Part shown: in pieces, positions 1-7,240 of the stretch
Layout of the letters: every line of letters starts with the position of its first letter
Position numbering within the stretch: the stretch's first letter is position 1
NCBI GenBank assembly: GCA_002315195.1
Contig: DCGD01000133.1
Coordinates: 1-7,570 of the forward strand
Source: Prevotellaceae bacterium UBA1787
Lineage (GTDB): Bacteria; Bacteroidota; Bacteroidia; Bacteroidales; Bacteroidaceae
Length of the DNA stretch: 7,570 nt
Reading direction: 5' to 3'
Made by a program: the position numbers and the translations under genes
The notes under the pieces: model-generated
Databases searched by the model: none
What the model saw: the letters and a program-made list of their open reading frames with translations, nothing else
What the model was told of the DNA's origin: nothing

Positions 1-1
1 C

Positions 2-127
2 ATCTCCACCACTCGGACAACAGTCCCGCAGACCGCCTCCCAAACAGTAGATATGTTCGGAAGATTTGTTGACAACAACAAAACCAAAGGCATTTACATC
101 GAGCGGGGCAAGAAAGTGTTGCGTTAA
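2..127 (+). CDS. C-terminal end of an exported protein with a type IX sorting-like tail (partial)
   Basis: An open frame enters from the left edge and stops at TAA (125-127), giving 41 visible residues. The end reads VDMFGRFVDNNKTKGIYIE followed by RGKKVLR. This matches the common Bacteroidetes/Prevotella tail pattern 'DLxGRxV...KGIYIxNGKKVxxK', found at the C-terminus of many secreted glycosidases, peptidases and adhesins and associated with type IX secretion or surface sorting. The catalytic part of the protein lies outside the window, so its function cannot be named. It ends 40 nt before the M28 peptidase on the same strand, so the two may be co-transcribed. The frame is confirmed by the tail motif; the other forward frame checked stops internally (TGA near 70). 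The family assignment of the tail is by pattern memory only. Confidence 0.7.
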   Translation: MSTTRTTVPQTASQTVDMFGRFVDNNKTKGIYIERGKKVLR

Positions 128-167
128 TTAAAGGTATTTCATAATCAAAATCAATACTTACATTTTC

Positions 168-1715
168 ATGAAAAAACTCTACTTGATAATGATGCTGTTT
201 GTTTCAGGATTTGCTTGCACTGAAACACAGGCGGAAGACAAAAACCTACAAAAAATCATACAGGTTGGTCAAACCGACAACCGAACCATGCAGCATGTGG
301 ATTTTCTCGCCAACAGAATAGGCGGACGCCACATTGGATCGCATGCCCTGACGGACGCGGAGAATTGGGTCGCCAAACAATTCCGTTCATGGGGTCTTGA
401 AGTCAAAATACAGGAAGTCGGAGAAGTCAAGGTGGGATTTTCGAGAGGTCCATGGTTTGGAAAGATGCTGAACGAGGGCGGAATGGACCTTCATTTCAAT
501 ACGCCTGCCTATACCGCGGGAACAAGAGGGCCGCAACGAGGCCACGTTGTGCTGGAACCCTTGACAAGGGAGGACTTGGCAAAAATCAAGGGTAAGTTGA
601 AAGGTGCCTGGGTACTGTTGGAAGGTTCCACAAACGGTGCCCTCAATGGATACGCCAAGGGTGATTCAATCCGAAAGGCAGCCATGGCTTACAATGATTC
701 CATTGACAAGGTCAACGCGGAAATTACAAAATACAACGCCGAACACAAGGACGCACCTAAAAAACTGCGCACAAAGAAAACCATTCTTGCGCAATTCTAC
801 AGCGAAATGAGAGAAGCCGGCGTCCTGGGATTCATTCAATCCGCTAAAGAACCCATTCAGGCACTCAGTGACAGGGGCAATCTGAAGACAATCACTATGG
901 AGAACCTGCCCACGGTGTGCGACATCAAGCTGGAAGCAAGCCAATTCAACATCATCAAGGAAAAAGTGACCGCACGCAGGGAAGTCATTTTGGAATTCGA
1001 CATACGAAACCATTTCTTTGAAGGTCCCGTCAAATACCACAACGTCATCGGCATCTTGCGCGGCAGCAAGTACCCCGACGAATACGTACTGGCAGGCGGA
1101 CACCTTGATTCATACGACCATGGTACCGGTGCTGTAGATGACGGGCAGGGCGTAAGCGTTACGATGGAAGCCGCACGTCTGCTGGCTTCCGCCAACATCA
1201 AACCAAAGCGCAGCATCATGTTCAGTATATGGACGGGAGAAGAATGTGGTTTGCTGGGTTCAAAATATTTCGTGGAAAACAAAACCGTTCCTTGGGAAAA
1301 AATATCCAACTATTTCAACCGAGACCAAGGTCCTTTGGTCGCTACCAACGTAGTTGTGCCGGAAGCAATGTATGAAGATTTCGTGAACATTGCCAAACCA
1401 TTGGAAAAACTCAACCCGGAATTTCCTTTTACCGTAAAAAAACGCATGGAAGCCCCTCGCCCTCGCCCTACCTCCGGAGGTAGTTCGGACTATGCCTATT
1501 TCCAAAGGCATGGCATTCCTACCATCTCCTTGATGCTCGAAGATGTCAAGGGTTATGGCTTTGTGTATCGTGACATTTGGCATACCGACAAGGACCTTTA
1601 CAACATGGTTTATCCCGACTATGTGAACCATTCCTCGATTGTCACCGCCGTCATGTTGTATGGTGTCGCAAACCTGAACCACTTGCTCGACCGCAAGGAC
1701 TTGTACTCTGACTGA
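168..1715 (+). CDS. Exported M28-family zinc aminopeptidase
   Basis: A 515-residue M28 metallopeptidase that probably removes N-terminal residues from peptides outside the cytoplasm. Residues 1-22 form an export signal: KK, a hydrophobic stretch, then Cys17. The residues before Cys17 (GFA) are not a good lipobox, so cleavage by signal peptidase I after TQA (about residue 22) is as likely as lipidation. Residues about 120-245 resemble the PA-like insertion of this family (GAWVLLEGS ... AGVLGFIQSA). The di-zinc site is complete: His312 (GGHLDS), bridging Asp324 (GAVDDG), catalytic Glu358 and ligand Glu359 (WTGEECGLLGS), Asp386 (NRDQGP) and His472 (WHTDKD). The length is normal for exported Bacteroidetes members. 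The ATG at 168 is chosen because it starts the signal peptide directly. No strong ribosome site is seen, as is usual in this phylum. Substrate specificity is unknown. Confidence 0.93.
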   Translation: MKKLYLIMMLFVSGFACTETQAEDKNLQKIIQVGQTDNRTMQHVDFLANRIGGRHIGSHALTDAENWVAKQFRSWGLEVKIQEVGEVKVGFSRGPWFGKMLNEGGMDLHFNTPAYTAGTRGPQRGHVVLEPLTREDLAKIKGKLKGAWVLLEGSTNGALNGYAKGDSIRKAAMAYNDSIDKVNAEITKYNAEHKDAPKKLRTKKTILAQFYSEMREAGVLGFIQSAKEPIQALSDRGNLKTITMENLPTVCDIKLEASQFNIIKEKVTARREVILEFDIRNHFFEGPVKYHNVIGILRGSKYPDEYVLAGGHLDSYDHGTGAVDDGQGVSVTMEAARLLASANIKPKRSIMFSIWTGEECGLLGSKYFVENKTVPWEKISNYFNRDQGPLVATNVVVPEAMYEDFVNIAKPLEKLNPEFPFTVKKRMEAPRPRPTSGGSSDYAYFQRHGIPTISLMLEDVKGYGFVYRDIWHTDKDLYNMVYPDYVNHSSIVTAVMLYGVANLNHLLDRKDLYSD

Positions 1716-1725
1716 TATTTTTTGA

Positions 1726-1741
1726 GTCTAAAAGTCTAAAA
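1726..1741. repeat. Tandem GTCTAAAA repeat
   Basis: Two perfect head-to-tail copies of the 8-mer GTCTAAAA lie 10 nt after the peptidase stop, followed by a degenerate third start (GTCAAGGGG). The array is short and may be slippage-derived. No function is apparent. Confidence 0.6.
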
Positions 1742-1783
1742 GTCAAGGGGCAAGGCTAAATTTTGAAATTTCGGTATTTTGGG

Positions 1784-1817
1784 TGTACTTGGACATTCAT
1801 CTTTTTGTCCAAGTACA
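1784..1817. terminator. Hairpin between convergent genes, possible bidirectional terminator
   Basis: TGTACTTGGAC (1784-1794) is perfectly complementary to GTCCAAGTACA (1807-1817), giving an 11-bp stem around a 12-nt loop (ATTCATCTTTTT). It begins directly after the glycosylase stop codon (1818-1820 on the - strand) and lies 68 nt past the peptidase stop, so it separates two convergent units. No clear U-run follows the stem on either strand, so classical intrinsic termination is uncertain. It could instead protect the 3' ends of the mRNAs. Confidence 0.55.
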
Positions 1818-2453
1818 TCATTCACATAGCCCCATGGATGTGAACATTTCCCTATATGCGGCGGCTTTCTTGTCCAAGGAAAGAGGATAGGCGCGCGACG
1901 ATGAAGGCAACCTGTATAGGACGACATCGGATTTTATGCCCGGCGTTTTCGGTATGCTGACACAAGTTCCCACACGCGGCATTTCTGTCAAGTTGAACGT
2001 TTCACGGATGATACCGGTCGCCTTTTCCCCGGTGGTTACTATCGCTTTGCAATTGGGTATGCGTTCGAGGAGTCTTGCGATGTCTGTTTTTTCCACAACC
2101 TCAAGAAACTTGTCCGATGCATTGCCGTTCAGCCTGCGTACGGCCGTGGCGGTGTCAAAGAAACCTATGCCTTTCTCCAACAGGAAAGGCACTATTATGT
2201 CAAGTTTGAAACGCTTCTTCCGCTCATCGACAAAATGGTTCCTGTCATTGAAAAACACCAGACCCTCTATCCTCCAATGGTCATTTATGAAATTGGGGTA
2301 AAAGAAATCAAAGTCCTTGCTCCAGCGCTTTCTCGGAGGCGGAAAACTTCCCATGAAAAGAACCTTGCAGTTCTCCGGCAGGAAAGGCATCAAGGGGTGA
2401 TATTCTATGCCGTCCGTGGTTTTTCTGATATTTTCAACATTCAGATAGGTCAT
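1818..2453 (-). CDS. Uracil/hypoxanthine-DNA glycosylase superfamily protein (HDG-like)
   Basis: A 211-residue cytoplasmic protein of the uracil-DNA glycosylase fold, which removes deaminated bases to start base-excision repair. Motif 1 is GSFPPP (residues 35-40), followed by DFFYPNFINDHW (49-60). This resembles the GSxPG ... YYxHPxNxFW pattern of family 6 hypoxanthine-DNA glycosylases, where the Asn of NxxW is the catalytic candidate; here that is Asn57. VTTGEKA (139-145) is the central strand region. LPSSSRAY (182-189) matches superfamily motif 2, which inserts into DNA. The Asp/Asn that UDG and MUG enzymes carry in motif 1 is absent (Ser36), so uracil may not be the main substrate. It starts 39 nt after the nuclease gene and could be read through from it. 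Its higher G+C resembles the peptidase rather than the restriction block, so it is probably a resident gene. Confidence 0.8.
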   Translation of the reverse strand: MTYLNVENIRKTTDGIEYHPLMPFLPENCKVLFMGSFPPPRKRWSKDFDFFYPNFINDHWRIEGLVFFNDRNHFVDERKKRFKLDIIVPFLLEKGIGFFDTATAVRRLNGNASDKFLEVVEKTDIARLLERIPNCKAIVTTGEKATGIIRETFNLTEMPRVGTCVSIPKTPGIKSDVVLYRLPSSSRAYPLSLDKKAAAYREMFTSMGLCE

Positions 2454-2492
2454 GATGCTGCATCTTTTGAAATTCGGAAACTAAGACTGCTC

Positions 2493-4832
2493 TCATACGG
2501 TATCATCGGTTTGTGTACCCTTGCCATGAGCGTATGATTTGTTGTTTGCTTGATGCGACGAAGACATCTCTTGGTTGATAATTTCATCCATTGACACCAA
2601 TTTAGGGTTGTGAGAACCATGAGCTAGTATATGAACTTTTTTGGCATCAAGTGTGGGGATAGCCACGGGATTCTTGTTGAAGTTGAATTTCAAATAGACC
2701 CGTTCTTCTTCACCATGTTCACTTTCCATAAACTTGCGTTTCAAGCAAGTATTCTCGTCTACGGCGTCATAGATGTCTGCAGTACCAACCACCTTACACA
2801 GCCGCATTTTCTTATTTTCGGGTAAATGCTGACTGACTATGGCAACATACTTTGCCATCGCAAAAGATTTAACGGTTTTTAGCGAGAACCGACTGAAATT
2901 GAGTCCCAAGGCAACACTTTCGTAATTTTCCATCTTTTGCCAATGAGTGTCATAAGGGTCAATAAAAAGCAACACCTTTGTACGTTTCCATTTTCTTGAC
3001 AGAGTTTGTTCAGGGTCATCCGTGTATGACAAACCCTTTTGCGCTATGCTGTCTCCTATCATCTCCAATGACGGCATATCCAGCAATTCCCTAATGAAAT
3101 CTACAAGCAATGCACGATTCTGTTCATCTTTAGGTCTGAGTGGAAAAGCGCCTATATTGACTTCTTCTATAGATTTATAGAATCCCATATTCTCAACATC
3201 TTCCTTGGTCTTTGCATAACCTGGGAACAGAATATAGCCACCAATAATTTCTTTCTTCAGTTCACAGGAAAGGTGGTCTTGATAGTAGATGGCGTCTCGA
3301 TATCTGTGCATTTGGTTGATGGCATCCTCTGGCGGTGCATCTACACCGTTATCCTTGCTACCTATGCGATATTTGGCATCAAAAAGATAAGTCATCTTCA
3401 TTCCTTTCCCTATATCATCCTTTATCAATTGGAGAACAATATCTGGTTTTTGGGGAACCGTCTTGACCACAATGTTCTCCATACTAATTGAAACGTTCTC
3501 TTTCTCTGTATGCTTGGGATTATAGACAAGTTCCGCCAACTGTATGCCATCCTTCTTGAACAGGATACGAGAATCCTCTCCCCTACCCAAATCCCAGGTG
3601 AACATACCGTTCATCTCCATGCGGTTCTTGTGGTCCGTTTCAACCTCCTCACCAATCAACTCCTTTACTATGTGACTGACTTCAATGAAGCACCATATCT
3701 CATACAGAGTTGCTATGTCCTTGGTTTGTAGGCGATATTGACCGTCTTGCAGTGAATATCCCTTTTTCAACAAGCACCATGAACGATACACTTGTGAGTA
3801 ATCACTTGCCTTCTGCAATACCAATGATTCCTGAGTAAACCCCTTGAAAGTACCTATGCCACGAAAAAAAGAATGATGCCGTAGACGAGACATGGTGGTC
3901 TGAGTGTCGTCCATCTCTTTCTGAATCTGATGGGACAGATTCCGTTGTGCCTCTATAGCCTTCTTCAGTTTGTCATATCGGGTAGCAACTTGTGCCAGCG
4001 CATGTTTAAGAAAGCGATTCTCCACGGTATCGTTACTTTGTATATGTTCTTCAGCGCGATAAAGATACCTTGGATTTTTCCTGTGTTCTTGCAATTGTTG
4101 TTCTTGCAATGGAGTCAATTGCTTCAGTCTGTCTGCGCGCTGATAGAATTCGTTGGCACGGAGTTTATGACATGGTTGGTCAATAATCCGCTTAATTGAA
4201 TTCAGAAATTTGTATTGCTCATTTCTAAAAATGCTCCACCAAGCGAGTTCTGGTGTTTCTGGATTCTCATCGGGACGAAAAGTATGGAATGTTCTCTTAA
4301 GGTAGTCTATCGTCAGCATACGATATTCCGCCTCTATATCTTCCACTATCCTTGCCCAATGTTCATGATAGTCAAGTTTAGAAGAAAGCACTTCGTAGCC
4401 AAAAATGAAACGTCTCTTCTCTCCACTCTCCAATACATATCCCAATCTTATTTCACTCTTGCCAATTTCATTGCCATAGTTCAAAAATCCAGACAGCACC
4501 TGCCTCTTCTTGTGAAAAGAGAAACTGTCTTCCACGTTCTGCAATTCTGAATCGAATGTCGCTTCCTTAATTTTGGTGTTGAAATCCACCCAAATAGGGT
4601 AATCTGCATTGTCGAAGAAAATGCCCTTACTCTTGCCTCCATTTACCAATTCAACAGCATTGTCGGCATCTCCTATTGTCAAAACAACCGATTGTACCCC
4701 ACTAGTCCATGAGTAAGTGCTGTAAAGACTATCCTCACGCACATTACTTTTGGCTTTCTGCCATATCCCCTCCCATTTGCCACATTCTATGGTCAAGGTA
4801 AAATCTTCATGCTTTACGGTGATCAGTTCCAT
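2493..4832 (-). CDS. DUF2357/PD-(D/E)XK_7 nuclease, McrC-like restriction subunit
   Basis: A 779-residue protein expected to be the DNA-cutting partner of the McrB-like NTPase. The N-terminal part (about 1-350) has the look of DUF2357 proteins: a beta-rich region, then a long helical, Gln/Arg-rich region (about 200-315). The nuclease core is intact: Glu378 (LYEIWCFIE), Asp464 (KPDIVL) and Asp485-x-Lys487 (FDAKYRI). The helix QMHRYRDAI (507-515) follows, a typical PD-(D/E)XK_7/DUF524 element. After about residue 600 there is an extension absent from classical McrC, with a compact beta-rich stretch (658-745) and a polar, probably disordered tail (757-779). The ATG at 4832 is 3 nt after the NTPase stop, so translation is probably coupled. 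It is much longer than E. coli McrC (about 350 residues). The nuclease family is clear from the motifs; target specificity is not. Confidence 0.88.
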   Translation of the reverse strand: MELITVKHEDFTLTIECGKWEGIWQKAKSNVREDSLYSTYSWTSGVQSVVLTIGDADNAVELVNGGKSKGIFFDNADYPIWVDFNTKIKEATFDSELQNVEDSFSFHKKRQVLSGFLNYGNEIGKSEIRLGYVLESGEKRRFIFGYEVLSSKLDYHEHWARIVEDIEAEYRMLTIDYLKRTFHTFRPDENPETPELAWWSIFRNEQYKFLNSIKRIIDQPCHKLRANEFYQRADRLKQLTPLQEQQLQEHRKNPRYLYRAEEHIQSNDTVENRFLKHALAQVATRYDKLKKAIEAQRNLSHQIQKEMDDTQTTMSRLRHHSFFRGIGTFKGFTQESLVLQKASDYSQVYRSWCLLKKGYSLQDGQYRLQTKDIATLYEIWCFIEVSHIVKELIGEEVETDHKNRMEMNGMFTWDLGRGEDSRILFKKDGIQLAELVYNPKHTEKENVSISMENIVVKTVPQKPDIVLQLIKDDIGKGMKMTYLFDAKYRIGSKDNGVDAPPEDAINQMHRYRDAIYYQDHLSCELKKEIIGGYILFPGYAKTKEDVENMGFYKSIEEVNIGAFPLRPKDEQNRALLVDFIRELLDMPSLEMIGDSIAQKGLSYTDDPEQTLSRKWKRTKVLLFIDPYDTHWQKMENYESVALGLNFSRFSLKTVKSFAMAKYVAIVSQHLPENKKMRLCKVVGTADIYDAVDENTCLKRKFMESEHGEEERVYLKFNFNKNPVAIPTLDAKKVHILAHGSHNPKLVSMDEIINQEMSSSHQANNKSYAHGKGTQTDDTV

Positions 4833-4835
4833 CGC

Positions 4836-6521
4836 TTAGTCCCAAAAACTTGTATAACCACAAGTATGGAGTTTCTTGCTCATGGTTTTGAGTTTGGCCA
4901 ACGACACGGAGAAAGTCTTTCCTTCCACCTTGAAGCCAGTATAATCAGCATCTACAAATATCTTGAAACCATCAGTGATGACAGATCTGAGTGCATCCAG
5001 CAATGTTGTGGACACTTTGGTTTCATCTCCCTCGATACGTGACAGAATCTTCATACCCGTGACTTCGTCAAGTGCTTTTACAATGACCTCGTTCTGAACT
5101 TTGTCCTTGTTCAGTCTAATGCTATTGATGACATACAACAGAAACTCGTTCCTTGTACGGTATGCAATCTTGAATGGTGTACCCTCAAGCACTTCATTCA
5201 CTGGTTGAAGATAGTCCCTAATGACTTTGTTACAGATTTCTTCATTACCAACATAGACATCTTTCCCCTCCACGCAATCTGCAAGTATCTGATTTGGCGT
5301 AATCGTACCCATATCATCATTACTCTCAATGGAAAGTCCACCGAGCAAATCCACTTCATTCATTTCTATAGTCATAGCGCGATCTAGCACCTTTCGTGAA
5401 AATGAATAGGTGGTCTCGTCCATATTGACGGTGCCTATCACAATAAGGTTGCGTGGAATGGATATGCCCAAATCCTTAAATTGGTTGTAAAGTCCAAAAT
5501 ATTGGTTAACCGGACATTCAGTCAACAATTCCTTTATCAAGTTGTCATACCAAGGTTTGGCTATGTTCTCTCCCGTCTTGTCATTCTTTTCCTTCTCATA
5601 TTCAGGTCTAATAATCGGGTCTGTCAAAATTGTCTTTCCATCTTTCTGTAGCCGACGACTCTCTATCACACTAAGGTATTCAGCAAAATACTGCTCCACT
5701 GGTGCCAAATTCATCTCATCAAGACACAAAAAGAAAGGAACATCGGCATTGTACCAAGCTTTTACTATGAATTTCAAAAAATCACCCACAATGAATTTTT
5801 CACCATCAATGCGACTTATGTAACCTATCAATTCAGACGAATCATGCCAATTCGGTTTTACTTGAACCATCTCAAAGTTTGCAGGCTTCTGTACCATTTT
5901 GGGATTATCATCAATGATGTCACAAGCACGTGCCAACTGACGAACCAAACGACTTTTTCCTGTTCCACTAATGCCTGCAAGGAGCAAGAATGGTTTCGTT
6001 CGAATGGCAGTCAGATAGGAAGAATATCTTGTATTTTGGTAAGTTTGAATAGGAAAAGACGGTGATACTACATTGACTGAATGATTCTCCTTGTTAAGAA
6101 GCATATCATACGATTTATATAGAATTGAATCAGTTGAAACATAATCCACATAAATATTGTCATAATCAGGTTCTGCTTTTCCAATCTTATTCTTAAACAC
6201 CAAAATATCTCCTGATATAAATCTGTAATTATTCTTCAAGAAACTCCTCAAATCACTCCCAAGTCGTGCTTCACAATTGATTCTTCCTTTTTTAGTTGAA
6301 GAACTCATATATATTCTTGTGGATATGGGTTCAGCGTGAAATGGTGTTTCCCCATTCTTATCGTATAAACAACCTAAATGAATGGTAAAAAACTTTTCAT
6401 CTAAGTTTTTTTCAGAGGGATTATAATGATAATCAAAGAAACTCCATGCTGGTTCCTTAACTATCTGCATCTGATGATTATTCTCTAAGTCTTGATTATA
6501 AATTTTTCTTATATATATCAT
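4836..6521 (-). CDS. McrB-like AAA+ NTPase, restriction motor subunit
   Basis: A 561-residue AAA+ protein of the McrB (GTPase-type) clade. It is expected to form a ring, translocate on DNA and activate the nuclease encoded next to it. Walker A is GISGTGKS (183-190). QVKPNWHDSSELIGY (220-234) is a typical McrB-family strand and loop. Walker B is FFLCLDEMN (263-271, Asp268 and Glu269). The sensor-1 region is GTVNMDETT (363-371), replacing the MNxxDRS signature of E. coli McrB; it is followed by SRKVLDRA with a candidate arginine finger at Arg381. Residues 1-165 form a separate domain, likely the DNA reader (see findings). The start codon overlaps the preceding gene's stop in an ATGA. Nucleotide preference (GTP or ATP) cannot be told from the sequence. 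Confidence 0.9.
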   Translation of the reverse strand: MIYIRKIYNQDLENNHQMQIVKEPAWSFFDYHYNPSEKNLDEKFFTIHLGCLYDKNGETPFHAEPISTRIYMSSSTKKGRINCEARLGSDLRSFLKNNYRFISGDILVFKNKIGKAEPDYDNIYVDYVSTDSILYKSYDMLLNKENHSVNVVSPSFPIQTYQNTRYSSYLTAIRTKPFLLLAGISGTGKSRLVRQLARACDIIDDNPKMVQKPANFEMVQVKPNWHDSSELIGYISRIDGEKFIVGDFLKFIVKAWYNADVPFFLCLDEMNLAPVEQYFAEYLSVIESRRLQKDGKTILTDPIIRPEYEKEKNDKTGENIAKPWYDNLIKELLTECPVNQYFGLYNQFKDLGISIPRNLIVIGTVNMDETTYSFSRKVLDRAMTIEMNEVDLLGGLSIESNDDMGTITPNQILADCVEGKDVYVGNEEICNKVIRDYLQPVNEVLEGTPFKIAYRTRNEFLLYVINSIRLNKDKVQNEVIVKALDEVTGMKILSRIEGDETKVSTTLLDALRSVITDGFKIFVDADYTGFKVEGKTFSVSLAKLKTMSKKLHTCGYTSFWD

Positions 6522-7240
6522 ATTTTTTCAAGATATTTACTCCATTGAATAGCTACTGCTTTTGCTAAACCTGGGAATGTTTTACTCCTCAAACGCCTTC
6601 TTTCTTCAGTCGAAATCTTTGTGTTAAATGAGTCGGAATACCACTTTGGCAAAGTTCTGCCACTTGATAAAACCACTCTTGGACCTTCATCTACAATGTC
6701 TGTTGGGACTAACTGTGGAAGATTATGAAGCCATAGACATGTTTTCTTGGATGCATGATCTCCAAACCAAAAAGGTTGAACAATTTGGTCTGGTTTCCTA
6801 TAAACTGAATTCATACAACCAACAGGATTCTCAATGGCCCAATGCTCAATATCTGTTTTAGTAAACTCCAAAAAAAACTCTTCCGCCTCTTTTTTGAGTT
6901 TTCTTCGCCCCAAATGATGTGGATGTTCCCTTCTATCTTTTATGGGGAGATTTGAATCTTCTGGGTGATACAACCATCTTGCACCACTAACAGAAAGGTA
7001 AGTACAAGGTGGATGCGCAATCATTAAGTCCCACTTCTCACCATCTTGAAGATAATACACTTCACCATTTTCAAGTAGGCCTCCATGATTTAGTATTACC
7101 TGCAGCACATCTTGTTTGAAGTGCCATTCCGGCTTACCACCACTACACTCTAATAGGTCGCAACTAAATGCATTATGTCCAAGATTACGAAATTCCTTGC
7201 AAATAGCCTGACTTTCCTCACATGCAATCAATACGTTCAT
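6518..7240 (-). CDS. Small phage-type protein with C5-methyltransferase-like motifs
   Basis: A 240-residue protein of a family I know mainly from phages and prophages, often labelled as a DNA cytosine methyltransferase or hypothetical. The N-terminus VLIACEES (3-10) followed by HNAFSCDL (22-29) looks like the first two strands of an AdoMet-binding Rossmann fold. IAHPPCTYLS (74-83, Cys79) sits where C5 methyltransferases have the catalytic PC motif IV, and IENPVG (136-141) resembles motif VI (ENV). The C-terminal end RSKTFPGLAKAVAIQW (218-233) is characteristic of this family. Canonical motif I (FxGxGG), a target-recognition domain and motifs IX/X are not visible, so activity as a stand-alone methyltransferase is uncertain. 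It overlaps both neighbours by 4 nt (ATGA), placing it inside the operon between the methyltransferase and the NTPase. It may be the second methyltransferase of a two-enzyme system, or an accessory base-modifying factor. Confidence 0.75.
   Translation of the reverse strand: MNVLIACEESQAICKEFRNLGHNAFSCDLLECSGGKPEWHFKQDVLQVILNHGGLLENGEVYYLQDGEKWDLMIAHPPCTYLSVSGARWLYHPEDSNLPIKDRREHPHHLGRRKLKKEAEEFFLEFTKTDIEHWAIENPVGCMNSVYRKPDQIVQPFWFGDHASKKTCLWLHNLPQLVPTDIVDEGPRVVLSSGRTLPKWYSDSFNTKISTEERRRLRSKTFPGLAKAVAIQWSKYLEKI

Noticed and set aside
159..166. TACATTTT as a Bacteroidetes -7 promoter box (TAnnTTTG)
   Set aside because: It lacks the final G, sits only one base from the peptidase start codon, and has no convincing -33 TTTG upstream.
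666..1309. Open frames on the - strand inside the peptidase gene
   Set aside because: They overlap a fully motif-bearing M28 gene and their translations show no recognisable domain; they are antisense shadows.
1936..2537. Forward open frames across the glycosylase gene
   Set aside because: They run antisense to a gene with clear glycosylase motifs and have no domain-like features.
3930..4550. Forward open frames of 89 and 111 residues with hydrophobic stretches, as possible small membrane proteins or toxins
   Set aside because: They are antisense to the helical and N-terminal parts of the nuclease. The hydrophobicity arises from reverse-complemented charged codons, and no start context or partner gene supports them.
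2493..6521. A classical type IV McrBC system cutting 5mC-containing DNA
   Set aside because: A C5 methyltransferase is encoded in the same overlapping gene set, which would make such a nuclease self-destructive; the LlaJI/BsuMI-type reading fits better. It is not excluded by sequence alone.
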